58,428 nt of DNA, from the NCBI GenBank assembly GCA_018608425.1, contig JABAZL010000109.1, forward strand, positions 1 to 58,428. The letters run 5' to 3'. Positions within the stretch are counted from its first letter, which is position 1. Each line of letters opens with the position of its first letter. This stretch comes from Flavobacteriaceae bacterium. GTDB taxonomy: Bacteria; Bacteroidota; Bacteroidia; Flavobacteriales; Flavobacteriaceae. The translations under genes were made by a program, and so were the position numbers. Positions 38,415 to 47,829 of this stretch are shown piece by piece. Below the pieces are notes generated by a model. The model was not told the origin of the DNA, did no database searches, and was given only the letters and a program-made list of their open reading frames with translations.

Positions 38415-39156
38415 CAATAAACGCTATGGATTGGTTGGCAAAGACATTGCTTACTCTTTTTCGCGTTCTTACTTCGCTGAAAAATTTCAAAAAGAAGGCA
38501 TTGACAACTGTACCTATGAAAATTTTGATTTGGAATCTATTGATGTCATTAAAACCATTTTAAAGACGCAAAATCTAGGTGGACTCAATGTTACTATTCC
38601 TTACAAAGAAGCAATACTCCCTTATATCGATCATCTCTCTGAAGATGCTGAAATAATCGGAGCAGTAAACACGGTTCGTATCTTAGCTGATGGAACGGTT
38701 GAAGGGCACAATACAGACGCCTATGGCTTTAAAGCTGCATTGCTTAGGCAATGGAATGACCATGCAGACAAGGCCCTTATTCTGGGCACGGGTGGCGCTT
38801 CAAAGGCTGTTCATTATGTATTACAACAAATGAATATTGAACCGCTGTTTGTTTCTAGAAACCCCAAGGAGGGGCAAATTACGTATGAGCAAATCGACTC
38901 AGCCCTTATGCAGTCGCACAGACTCATCATCAACTGCACCCCAATTGGCACCCATCCAGACATTGATCGAGCACCTCAAATCCCCTATGATTTAATTGAT
39001 TCAGGACATTTTCTTTTCGATTTAATTTATAATCCAGAGGTTACACTTTTTCTAGCAGAAGGAAAAAAGAAAGGGGCTACAATACAAAATGGACATTTTA
39101 TGCTGGAGCAGCAAGCAGAAAAATCTTGGAATATCTGGAATGAATTCCCTGTTTAA
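38395..39156 (+). CDS. aroE: Shikimate dehydrogenase
   Basis: GLVGKDIAYSFSRSYF, GLNVTIPYKEAILPY, GHNTDAYGFKAAL, LILGTGGASKAV. Confidence 0.95.
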   Translation: MEKKVHNNKRYGLVGKDIAYSFSRSYFAEKFQKEGIDNCTYENFDLESIDVIKTILKTQNLGGLNVTIPYKEAILPYIDHLSEDAEIIGAVNTVRILADGTVEGHNTDAYGFKAALLRQWNDHADKALILGTGGASKAVHYVLQQMNIEPLFVSRNPKEGQITYEQIDSALMQSHRLIINCTPIGTHPDIDRAPQIPYDLIDSGHFLFDLIYNPEVTLFLAEGKKKGATIQNGHFMLEQQAEKSWNIWNEFPV

Positions 39157-39229
39157 TATATTTTTTCGTAAATTTTGACTGAAAATTAATCTACTTGAGC
39201 TCGTTCAATGAACTCACTAAAAACAACTG

Positions 39230-41143
39230 ATGATGGAAAAATCTACTGAACCTAACGAATCTAAGCAAGAAGAGGGGATCAATGAAGCTTCTGAAATCAG
39301 TACAAGTCAAGAGGAAAAAGCTCCAATAACAGAACCTCAGACTGTACCAGAAGTCAAACCAATTAAAACACAACTTAATTTTGACACCCTAGAATTAGAC
39401 TCTTATGCCGATATTCTTAAAAAAATGATCCATGCGGATGATTGGTCAAAAAAAGGGAAAGAAATTCAAGAAGTTATCTCCCAATTTGACAACCGTTTTG
39501 GAAAAATATTTACAGCCAAGAGAAAAGAACATATTGATGTAGAAGGGAATGATTTAGATTTTGAATTCAGCCCAACATATAAAAAAGAAGTCAGTCAACT
39601 CATCCGAGAGTACAAAACCAACAAAAGTGCTCATTATAAATCCCAAGAAAAAAGTCAGAAAGAAAATCTGGAAAAACGCTTGGAGATTATTGAGCAAATA
39701 AAAGCATTAATTGGAATCAGTGAAAACAATTCCAACAACTACAAAAAGTTTAGAGCCTTACAAGAAAGCTGGCACCAGACTGGGCAAGTTCCTAGAGCAG
39801 ATAGCAATAATGTTTGGGAAACCTATAAGCACCATGTAGAACGATTTTACGACTTCTTACATTTGGATCGTGCTTTGCGTGAAAAAGATTTCAAACACAA
39901 TTATGAAGAAAAACTAAAACTCATTGAGCGCGCTGAAACTTTGGTAGATCATCAAGACGTAGTAGTTGCAATTCGTGAGTTGAATGTGTTGCACCGGCAA
40001 TGGAAAACTGATTTAGGGCCCGTTGCACGCGAGCATCGCGAAGAACTTTGGAATCGTTTTCAGGATGCTACAGCCAAAATACACGAACGTAAAAACGAGT
40101 ACAACAAAAATATCGATGCCATTCTACTTGAGAATTTAGCAAAGAAAAAAGCTATATTAACCACGATCGAAGAGCTTTATACGGATCATGCAAGCAACCA
40201 CAACGCATGGCAAAATTCGTTGAAGCAAGTGAATACTTTGAAAGAAGAATTCCACAACATCGGTCGAATTCCTAGAGCACAAAACAAAGCCATTTGGAAT
40301 GAATTTCGTTCGACCTTGAAGAATTTCAATCACCAGAAAAACGAATTCTACAAGACACAAAAACAGGAAGAGAAAATCCATATTGAACAAAAGAAGGTAC
40401 TGATTACTGAAGTAAAAAGTATTCTAGAAAGTGCGGACTGGAGATCCTATACCGACCGTATGAAAGCAATTCAAGTTGCTTGGAAAAAAACAGGACGTAT
40501 TTCTCGTAAACTCTCCAATCAGTTGTGGGAAGAATTTAAAACTGCAACCGACCTTTACTTTGCTCGCCTAAAGAACAAGGAAGAAGCCTATAGCGAACAA
40601 GATCAAGCGATTCTAAAAGCAAAACGAGCCTATTTTGAGGATTTCAAAAGTCAAGAAGCCCCAACAGAAGCTGAAGCATTAACCGATTATATCGAAAATG
40701 CGTTCCAAAATTGGAATGCAATGGGAGAACCTTCGGAGGGTGTTAAGAATTCCATGCAAAGAGAATACACCGATTTCTTAAGAGGGCTTTGGAATAAGAC
40801 CGCCCTAAAGGGAGAGGAAAAAGTAGCTGCGCAATTCAAAACCGATTTACTCTTACTCAAAGACAACGAAGAAGGTTTGAATAAGGAGCATATTTTGCTG
40901 AAGAAAAAAATTGATGAATCCAAAACCGAATTGATTCAATTAGAAAACAACTTGGCCTTTTTCAGCACAACTTCAAGCGAAAATCCCATGGTGCAGGATG
41001 TAAATGCAAAAATCAAAAAACTGAACAACCAAATTGAACATTGGGGATCTAAAGTGAAACAAATCAAAACCTTAAGTAGGGAGTTGAAGAAAAGTTTGGA
41101 AACGGATAGTGCTGAGGATGTTAATGAAGAGACTGTAGATTAA
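39230..41143 (+). CDS. DUF349 domain-containing protein
   Basis: Repeated W-x(n)-G-x-(V/I)PRx(D/Q)(S/N) segments (ESWHQTGQVPRADSNNVWETYKHH, FHNIGRIPRAQNKAIWNEF). Confidence 0.9.
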   Translation: MMEKSTEPNESKQEEGINEASEISTSQEEKAPITEPQTVPEVKPIKTQLNFDTLELDSYADILKKMIHADDWSKKGKEIQEVISQFDNRFGKIFTAKRKEHIDVEGNDLDFEFSPTYKKEVSQLIREYKTNKSAHYKSQEKSQKENLEKRLEIIEQIKALIGISENNSNNYKKFRALQESWHQTGQVPRADSNNVWETYKHHVERFYDFLHLDRALREKDFKHNYEEKLKLIERAETLVDHQDVVVAIRELNVLHRQWKTDLGPVAREHREELWNRFQDATAKIHERKNEYNKNIDAILLENLAKKKAILTTIEELYTDHASNHNAWQNSLKQVNTLKEEFHNIGRIPRAQNKAIWNEFRSTLKNFNHQKNEFYKTQKQEEKIHIEQKKVLITEVKSILESADWRSYTDRMKAIQVAWKKTGRISRKLSNQLWEEFKTATDLYFARLKNKEEAYSEQDQAILKAKRAYFEDFKSQEAPTEAEALTDYIENAFQNWNAMGEPSEGVKNSMQREYTDFLRGLWNKTALKGEEKVAAQFKTDLLLLKDNEEGLNKEHILLKKKIDESKTELIQLENNLAFFSTTSSENPMVQDVNAKIKKLNNQIEHWGSKVKQIKTLSRELKKSLETDSAEDVNEETVD

Positions 41144-41916
41144 TCCACTTTTTTAGCCTCTTGCCAAATAACCTCCATCTCGTCTAGCGACATTTCGTGG
41201 AGGGTTTTCCCTATTTTTTGGGCGTGTTGTTCTAAGTATTGAAAGCGTTTGGTAAACTTTTGGTTCGTTCGTTCTAAGGCAGTATCAGGGTTTATTTTAA
41301 GGAAACGAGCGTAGTTGATTATCGAGAAAAGTACATCACCAAATTCGGCTTCAATGGTTTTGTCAGAACCGTTTTTCACTTCAGCATTCAGTTCGGCTAA
41401 TTCTTCTTGAACCTTGTCCCAAACCTGTTCGGGATGCTCCCAATCGAAACCAACACCAGCTACTTTATCTTGAATGCGTTGAGCTTTTACTAATGCTGGG
41501 AGTCCTTTGGGTACGCCTTCTAAAACAGAGGTTTTTCCTTCTTTTAGTTTCAAGGCTTCCCAATTCTTTTTTACTTCTTCTTCATCTTGAACGGTAACGT
41601 CTCCATAGACATGCGGATGACGGTGTACCAATTTATCAGAAATACTGGTCGCTACATCGGCAATATCAAAGGCTTTTTCTTCGCTTCCTAGTTTGGAATA
41701 AAAAGCAATATGCAGCAACAGGTCTCCGAGCTCGTTTTTTATTTCTTCTAGATTACGTTCCAAGATTGCATCGCCCAATTCGTAGGTCTCCTCAATAGTC
41801 AAATGACGTAAGGATTCGAAGGTTTGTTTTCTGTCCCATGGGCATTGCTCTCGGAGCTCGTCCATGATGGTCAGCAAACGATCGATTGCCTCGAGTTGTT
41901 GGGCTCTCGTATTCAT
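41140..41916 (-). CDS. mazG: Nucleoside triphosphate pyrophosphohydrolase MazG
   Basis: LREQCPWDRKQTFESLRHLTIEETYELGDAI, EIKNELGDLLLHIAFYSKLG. Confidence 0.95.
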   Translation of the reverse strand: MNTRAQQLEAIDRLLTIMDELREQCPWDRKQTFESLRHLTIEETYELGDAILERNLEEIKNELGDLLLHIAFYSKLGSEEKAFDIADVATSISDKLVHRHPHVYGDVTVQDEEEVKKNWEALKLKEGKTSVLEGVPKGLPALVKAQRIQDKVAGVGFDWEHPEQVWDKVQEELAELNAEVKNGSDKTIEAEFGDVLFSIINYARFLKINPDTALERTNQKFTKRFQYLEQHAQKIGKTLHEMSLDEMEVIWQEAKKVD

Positions 41917-42365
41917 TAGGCTTCTTTGGTGGGCGTTGGTTCTTCTGTTGGAGCTTCTGACTCAGCAGCTGGAGCTGCTTCGGCAACTAAAAGACCTTTT
42001 CCAACCAAAACGTTATACCATTGAATGATTTTTTTGATGTCGCTAGGGTATACACGCTCTTCATCATAGTCTTGAAAAACTTCGAAAAAATAAGCTTCTA
42101 AGTCTGTAGCAGGAGCTTTTGGCTTTACAGAACACAACGCGCCTTTCTCATGCGCAAGCATGTTCTGAAAAATATCAGCCAGTGGAACCTCAGCCTGTAA
42201 CCCGTAAATATTAATTTCAGACAACAAACTCACTTGATCTCGCAGGCTAGCAGTAATTCGTTTGCCATCGACAAGGGAGTGGGCTATGAAACCACTTCGG
42301 GTTTGTACCTGAACTTCAAAAAGGCCTGGACGACCTGAAATAGCAATAATTTTATCTAATTCCAT
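41916..42365 (-). CDS. DUF5606 domain-containing protein
   Basis: MELDKIIAISGRPGLFEVQVQTRSGFIAHSLVDGKR with Ala/Glu/Pro-rich tail. Confidence 0.8.
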   Translation of the reverse strand: MELDKIIAISGRPGLFEVQVQTRSGFIAHSLVDGKRITASLRDQVSLLSEINIYGLQAEVPLADIFQNMLAHEKGALCSVKPKAPATDLEAYFFEVFQDYDEERVYPSDIKKIIQWYNVLVGKGLLVAEAAPAAESEAPTEEPTPTKEA

Positions 42366-42373
42366 AAGGGTAT

Positions 42374-42961
42374 TTATCTTTTTTTGGACGCTAAAGGAAA
42401 ACGCATTTTATAATCTACGTCTATATTTCCTTTGGCAATATTATTTAATTTTCCTTTAATTAATCTCTTTTTAAGGGGTGAAAGTTTATCGGTAAACAAA
42501 ACACCCTCGATATGATCGTATTCATGCTGAATAACACGAGCGGCTAAGCCTGAATATTGCTCTGTATGTTCTTTAAAATTTTCATCCCAATAACGAATCT
42601 GAATTTCTTCTTGACGGTACACATCTTCACGAATATCAGGAATACTTAAACAACCTTCGTTAAAAGCCCATTCTTCTCCAGATTCTTCGATTTGAGGGTT
42701 GATAAAAACCTTTTTAAATCCGGTCAATTGTTTTTGTTCCTCTTCGGTCAACTCGTCATCATCTGCAAAAGGAGAAGCATCGACTATAAAAAGGCGGATG
42801 GCAATTCCAACTTGAGGAGCTGCTAGACCAACGCCGTTAGCCTCATACATAGTTTCCCACATATTTTCGAGCAATTGCTCGAATGCAGGATAATCGGGAG
42901 TAATGTCGCTTCCTTTTTTCTTCAATACGGGAGTACCGTAGGCTACTATGGGTAATATCAT
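42374..42961 (-). CDS. def: Peptide deformylase
   Basis: GVGLAAPQVG, EGCLSIPDIREDV, ARVIQHEYDHIEGVLFTDKL. Confidence 0.97.
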   Translation of the reverse strand: MILPIVAYGTPVLKKKGSDITPDYPAFEQLLENMWETMYEANGVGLAAPQVGIAIRLFIVDASPFADDDELTEEEQKQLTGFKKVFINPQIEESGEEWAFNEGCLSIPDIREDVYRQEEIQIRYWDENFKEHTEQYSGLAARVIQHEYDHIEGVLFTDKLSPLKKRLIKGKLNNIAKGNIDVDYKMRFPLASKKR

Positions 42962-43383
42962 AAAATCGTGTTGTTATTCGCTTCTAAATACGACTGCAAG
43001 ATAAGTGTTGCGCTGATTTTATCAAGCAAGCCTTTGTTTTGTCTTTTCTTTTTTCCTATTCCAGAATCGAGCATGGTCTGAAACGCCATTTTGGAGGTAA
43101 AGCGTTCATCGTAGCGTTCTATTGATAAACTTGGAATTTTCTTACTCAAATAGGCAATGAACTTTTTGATTTCGTCTTCAACTTCAGAAAGAGAACCATC
43201 GTGTCTTTTGGGTTGACCCAAGACACAGGTAGCTACTTCATGTGTTTTTAGGTAATTTTCTAAAAACGGAACTACTTCTCGCGTAGGCAGGGTTGTTAAA
43301 CCCGAAGCGACAAGCTGCAACGGATCGGTTGCGGCAATTCCGGTGCGTTTGGTTCCAAAATCGATTGCTATAATTTCTGGCAT
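42958..43383 (-). CDS. ruvX: Holliday junction resolvase RuvX (YqgF)
   Basis: IIAIDFGTKRTGIAATDP, YDERFTSKMA; start moved to the internal ATG at 43383. Confidence 0.92.
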   Translation of the reverse strand: MPEIIAIDFGTKRTGIAATDPLQLVASGLTTLPTREVVPFLENYLKTHEVATCVLGQPKRHDGSLSEVEDEIKKFIAYLSKKIPSLSIERYDERFTSKMAFQTMLDSGIGKKKRQNKGLLDKISATLILQSYLEANNNTIL

Positions 43384-43479
43384 GCGCAAATATACAGCTC
43401 CTTCTTGGGTTCGTATAAAAAAACTAAAATAAAGTCGAGTGAATAGCTTAAATTTGTGCAAAATTTTAAGATCATTTTA

Positions 43480-44286
43480 ATGAGAGCAATTATAGAAGCA
43501 GCTTGGGAAGACCGCAGTCTTTTAGAACAAGAAGAAACACAAAATGCAATTCGTTCCATAATCAAACAATTGGACGAAGGTGACCTCCGTGTTGCAGAAC
43601 CTACATCCGATGGGTGGCAGGTAAACGAATGGGTTAAAAAAGCTGTAGTGCTGTATTTCCCAATTCAAAAGATGGAAACTTTTCATGCAGGTCCTATGGA
43701 ATTTCATGATAAAATGCCCCTTAAAAAAGACTATGCAGCCAAAGGAATCCGAGTAGTACCTCATGCAGTTGCCCGACAAGGAGCTTATATTGCATCTGGT
43801 GTGATTCTAATGCCTAGTTATGTAAATATTGGTGCTTACGTAGACTCTGGCTCCATGATCGATACTTGGGCAACCGTTGGAAGTTGTGCACAAATTGGAA
43901 AAAATGTTCACCTTAGTGGTGGCGTTGGAATTGGTGGAGTTTTAGAACCCCTTCAAGCAGCTCCAGTAATCATTGAAGATGACGCCTTTGTTGGTTCACG
44001 TTGTATCGTGGTGGAAGGAATTCGAGTAGAACGTGAAGCAGTTTTAGGCGCAAATGTTGTCCTTACAGCCTCTACCAAAATAATTGATGTTTCGGGTGAT
44101 GAGCCAATTGAATATAAAGGTGTTGTACCTGCACGATCGGTTGTAATTCCTGGAACCTATGCCAAGCAGTTTCCTGCTGGAGAATATCAAGTTCCCTGTG
44201 CTTTGATCATCGGAAAGCGAAAAGAAAGTACCAATAAAAAAACATCTTTGAACGATGCACTCAGAGAACATAATGTAGCTGTATAG
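43480..44286 (+). CDS. dapD: 2,3,4,5-tetrahydropyridine-2,6-dicarboxylate N-succinyltransferase
   Basis: Left-handed beta-helix hexapeptides: SGVILMPSYVNIGAYVDSGSMIDTWATVGSCAQIGKNVHLSGGVGIGGVLEP; start at ATG 43480. Confidence 0.96.
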   Translation: MRAIIEAAWEDRSLLEQEETQNAIRSIIKQLDEGDLRVAEPTSDGWQVNEWVKKAVVLYFPIQKMETFHAGPMEFHDKMPLKKDYAAKGIRVVPHAVARQGAYIASGVILMPSYVNIGAYVDSGSMIDTWATVGSCAQIGKNVHLSGGVGIGGVLEPLQAAPVIIEDDAFVGSRCIVVEGIRVEREAVLGANVVLTASTKIIDVSGDEPIEYKGVVPARSVVIPGTYAKQFPAGEYQVPCALIIGKRKESTNKKTSLNDALREHNVAV

Positions 44287-44301
44287 ATTAACACAAACCG
44301 A

Positions 44302-44859
44302 ATGGAAACTTTTGCTGGCGCAGCTTGTACTGCTTTACAAAATGGGGAAACCCTACTCTACCCTACCGATACAATTTGGGGGATTGGGTGTGATGCAACC
44401 AAGTCAGAAGCAATAGAAAAAATTTATAAACTAAAGCAAAGGGAGGACAACAAAGCCTTGATTTGCTTAGTTGCTGATCTTGCTATGCTGGAACAACTGA
44501 CAGGGCCATTGGATCAAAACATCAAAACAATAGCTTTGAACACAAAACCGACAACGGTTATTTATCCAACAGTGAGTGGTCTTGCGACCAACCTTACAGC
44601 TGCAAATGGAAGTGTTGGAATTCGGATTGTACAAGATGATTTTTGCAAGAAATTGATTCAAGATTTCGGTAAACCTATTGTTTCTACTTCGGCTAATATC
44701 AGTGGAAAAGATAGCCCAAAAGAATACAATGAAATTGACCAACTCATTTTGGATGGTGTAGACTATATCGTAGCTTTGAGAACAAAAGAAATTAGAACCA
44801 ATCCCTCGACTTTAATATATATTGAAGCCGATGGAACCCTTAAAACGCTTAGAGCATAA
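44302..44859 (+). CDS. L-threonylcarbamoyladenylate synthase (Sua5/YciO/YrdC family)
   Basis: LLYPTDTIWGIGCDATKSEAIEKIYKLKQR, PIVSTSANISG. Confidence 0.93.
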   Translation: METFAGAACTALQNGETLLYPTDTIWGIGCDATKSEAIEKIYKLKQREDNKALICLVADLAMLEQLTGPLDQNIKTIALNTKPTTVIYPTVSGLATNLTAANGSVGIRIVQDDFCKKLIQDFGKPIVSTSANISGKDSPKEYNEIDQLILDGVDYIVALRTKEIRTNPSTLIYIEADGTLKTLRA

Positions 44860-44861
44860 TC

Positions 44862-46295
44862 ATGTTGAAAACGGACTTTAAAGAAATTTTAAGTAGTCAG
44901 CTTTTTAAAACTGTTAGTGAAACAGCAGATGAACTTGGACTAGAGACTTATGTTATCGGCGGTTTCGTTCGAGATCATTTATTGGATAGAAAAAGAAAAA
45001 ATGCCGATATCGATTTTGTGGTAATTGGTTCGGGGATTGAACTCGCGCAAGAGGTACAAAAAAGACTACCCATGGCTACCAAAGTTCAGGTTTTTAAAAC
45101 CTACGGTACAGCCATGCTCAAGTGGGAAGACATTAGCTTAGAATTTGTTGGAGCTCGAAAAGAATCGTATGCCCCTGAAAGTCGGAATCCAGAAGTTACA
45201 GAAGGGAGTTTACAAGACGATCAAAACCGCAGAGATTTTACGATCAATGCAATGGCTATTAGTCTAAACAAAGAAACTTACGGCACACTCCTTGATCCTT
45301 TTAACGGACTTGCAGATTTAGAAAAAGGTATCCTTAGAACACCTCTAGAGCCCGGGATAACCTATTCGGATGATCCTTTACGTATGCTTCGAGCTGTCCG
45401 TTTTGCTTCTCAATTGAATTTTACAATTGAAAAAGAATCGCTGGATGCGATTAAAGAACATGCCGATAGAATCTCAATCATTACCAAAGAACGTTGTGTC
45501 GATGAGATCAATAAAATAATGCAGTGCGATCAGCCCTCTTTTGGTTTTTTACTGCTAGATGATGTTAATCTTCTTCCCTTACTACTCCCTGAACTTATTG
45601 ATTTAAAGGGTATTGAAGAAGTAGAAGGACAGTCTCATAAAGACAATTTTTATCACACCTTTGAAGTGGTAGATAATATTTGCCGAACTACTGATAATCT
45701 CTGGTTACGATGGGCGGCTTTGTTACACGATATTGGTAAAGCTCCTACCAAACGCTTCCACAAAAAAAATGGGTGGACCTTTCACGGGCATGAATTTGTA
45801 GGTGCAAAAATGGTATATAAACTCTTTAAGCGTATGAAAATGCCTTTGAATGAAAAAATGAAATTCGTTCAAAAAATGGTATTGATGAGTTCACGCCCAA
45901 TTGTTATTGCTGAAGATTTAGTTACAGACTCAGCCGTACGTCGTCTTATTTTCGATGCTGGAGAAAATATCAATGATCTGATTACCTTGTGTGAAGCAGA
46001 CATTACGACCAAAAACCCCAAACGCTTTGAACGCTATCACAACAACTTTAAAATCGTTCGTAAAAAAATAGAGGAAGTTGAAGAACGAGATCATGTTCGG
46101 AATTTCCAACCTCCAGTCTCAGGCGAACAGATTATGGAATCATTTGGTTTAGGTCCATCAAAAGCCATTGGTCAAATCAAAGAAGCGATTAAAGAAGCTA
46201 TATTGGAAGGGGTCATTCCTAACGAAACAGAAGCTGCTTTTGAATTGATGAAAGTAGAAGGACAAAAATTGGGTCTAAAACTTATTGAAAAATAA
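44862..46295 (+). CDS. CCA tRNA nucleotidyltransferase-family/HD domain protein
   Basis: YVIGGFVRDHLLDRKRKNADIDFVVIG, RRDFTINAMAI, RWAALLHDIGKAPTKRF. Confidence 0.94.
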   Translation: MLKTDFKEILSSQLFKTVSETADELGLETYVIGGFVRDHLLDRKRKNADIDFVVIGSGIELAQEVQKRLPMATKVQVFKTYGTAMLKWEDISLEFVGARKESYAPESRNPEVTEGSLQDDQNRRDFTINAMAISLNKETYGTLLDPFNGLADLEKGILRTPLEPGITYSDDPLRMLRAVRFASQLNFTIEKESLDAIKEHADRISIITKERCVDEINKIMQCDQPSFGFLLLDDVNLLPLLLPELIDLKGIEEVEGQSHKDNFYHTFEVVDNICRTTDNLWLRWAALLHDIGKAPTKRFHKKNGWTFHGHEFVGAKMVYKLFKRMKMPLNEKMKFVQKMVLMSSRPIVIAEDLVTDSAVRRLIFDAGENINDLITLCEADITTKNPKRFERYHNNFKIVRKKIEEVEERDHVRNFQPPVSGEQIMESFGLGPSKAIGQIKEAIKEAILEGVIPNETEAAFELMKVEGQKLGLKLIEK

Positions 46296-46301
46296 TATAC
46301 T

Positions 46302-47345
46302 ATGAAAACACGTTTTCGTTTTTGGGTAGGAGTTTCACTGGTATTGGTTTATATAGTCATTGCAGCAGGAGCTATTGTAAGGGTTACAGGTAGCGGAATG
46401 GGATGCCCCGATTGGCCAAAATGTTTTGGCTATTTGATTCCTCCAACGGAACGGGCACAATTGGATTGGAATTCGCAACACGAATACAGTGAAGGCGAGG
46501 TGATTATTGTAGATGAAGTCCTTCGAGTTGCAAAAACTGATTTCATCAGTTCTTTACAATACACCGAATCGAATTGGGAAACCTACACAAAACACGACTA
46601 CGCACATTTCAATGCTTTTCATACTTGGGTTGAATTTATCAATCGATTGGCTGGAGCGTTGGCAGGAATCGCTACTTTATTAGTTGGCGTACTATCCATA
46701 CGCTACTGGAAAAAGAAAAAGAGGATTCCAACACTATCTATACTGATAATTCTTGGAATGGGATTCCAAGCCTGGTTAGGAAAAACGGTTGTTGACTCTA
46801 ATCTACTCCCAGCCAAGATTACCATTCACATGGTTATGGCACTCCTTATTGTTGCTCTATTGGTATATCTCTATGCCTATACTTCGCCTCATGAAAAAGA
46901 AGCAACTACTACCCCAACGTTAATTAAAAAACTTGGCCTAGCCGCTATTGTTTTGACCCTTATTCAAATTGGAATTGGAACTCAAATTCGACAATTTATT
47001 GATCTTCAAATAGATTTTTATGGACTAGATCAGGCAGCAAAATGGTTAAATCCCGCACCTTTTAAATTTTACTTCCACAGAAGTTTTTCACTCTTGGTTG
47101 TATTCATTAACGGATATTTGTTTTACACACTTCGTAAAATGAAATTGAATTTTCCTGTTTTCAAATGGATTATTTTCACACTCATCTGTGAAGTTTTTAC
47201 CGGTATACTTATGTATTACTTGGATTTTCCTTTTGCATCACAGCCATTGCATTTACTTTTAGCTTCTCTTTTATTTGGAGCTCAACTATATTTTTTATTT
47301 CAATTGTTCCACCAGAACATAAACACTCCTACCTATGATTTATAG
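46302..47345 (+). CDS. COX15/CtaA heme A synthase
   Basis: GAIVRVTGSGMGCPDWPKCFGYLIPP, FHTWVEFINRLAG, HMVMALLIVALL. Confidence 0.95.
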   Translation: MKTRFRFWVGVSLVLVYIVIAAGAIVRVTGSGMGCPDWPKCFGYLIPPTERAQLDWNSQHEYSEGEVIIVDEVLRVAKTDFISSLQYTESNWETYTKHDYAHFNAFHTWVEFINRLAGALAGIATLLVGVLSIRYWKKKKRIPTLSILIILGMGFQAWLGKTVVDSNLLPAKITIHMVMALLIVALLVYLYAYTSPHEKEATTTPTLIKKLGLAAIVLTLIQIGIGTQIRQFIDLQIDFYGLDQAAKWLNPAPFKFYFHRSFSLLVVFINGYLFYTLRKMKLNFPVFKWIIFTLICEVFTGILMYYLDFPFASQPLHLLLASLLFGAQLYFLFQLFHQNINTPTYDL

Positions 47346-47826
47346 ATTTAGAGTTATTCTAGATGCTAAAGAGGATATCCTAAGGGATATTGAAATTGAA
47401 GGCGCTGCTAGTCTTGAGGATTTTCATTACGCAATTGCACAGGCTTTTGGGTTTGGAGGACGAGAAATGGCTTCTTTTTACAGAACCAATGAAAATTGGG
47501 ATCAAGGAGAAGAGATACCGTTAGTGGATATGGAGGACGGAATTGTTCCGATGGGGCAAGAACAAATTGACAATGTTTTTGATGCAGAAAATCATCATTT
47601 GATCTATGTATACGATTTCCTTGATCTTTGGACATTCTTTATTGAACTGATAGAAGTTGGAGAAAATGAACTTACTACCCTCTACCCTAACTTGATCTTT
47701 GCTCAAGGAGAAGTTCCAGAAGAAGCACCTCAAAAAGATTTTGTGGCTGACGAAGAAATTTCTGATGAATTTGGAGATGACGATGAAGAAGGAATTGACG
47801 ACTTCAATGATGCCGATTTCTATTAA
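47335..47826 (+). CDS. pRiA4b ORF-3-like (IS1096 TnpR-like) family protein
   Basis: YRFRVILDAKEDILRDIEIEGAASLEDFHYAIAQAFGFGGREMASFY, acidic C-tail. Confidence 0.75.
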   Translation: MIYRFRVILDAKEDILRDIEIEGAASLEDFHYAIAQAFGFGGREMASFYRTNENWDQGEEIPLVDMEDGIVPMGQEQIDNVFDAENHHLIYVYDFLDLWTFFIELIEVGENELTTLYPNLIFAQGEVPEEAPQKDFVADEEISDEFGDDDEEGIDDFNDADFY

Positions 47827-47829
47827 TAT

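Noticed and set aside
44862-46295. Considered as an HD-type defence nucleotidyltransferase
   Set aside because: Sequence motifs match the CCA-adding/poly(A) polymerase family with HD domain; needed because the local tRNAs lack encoded CCA.
47335-47826. Evidence for a mobile element (IS1096-like)
   Set aside because: No transposase, terminal inverted repeats or target duplication seen; the gene is embedded in core genes.
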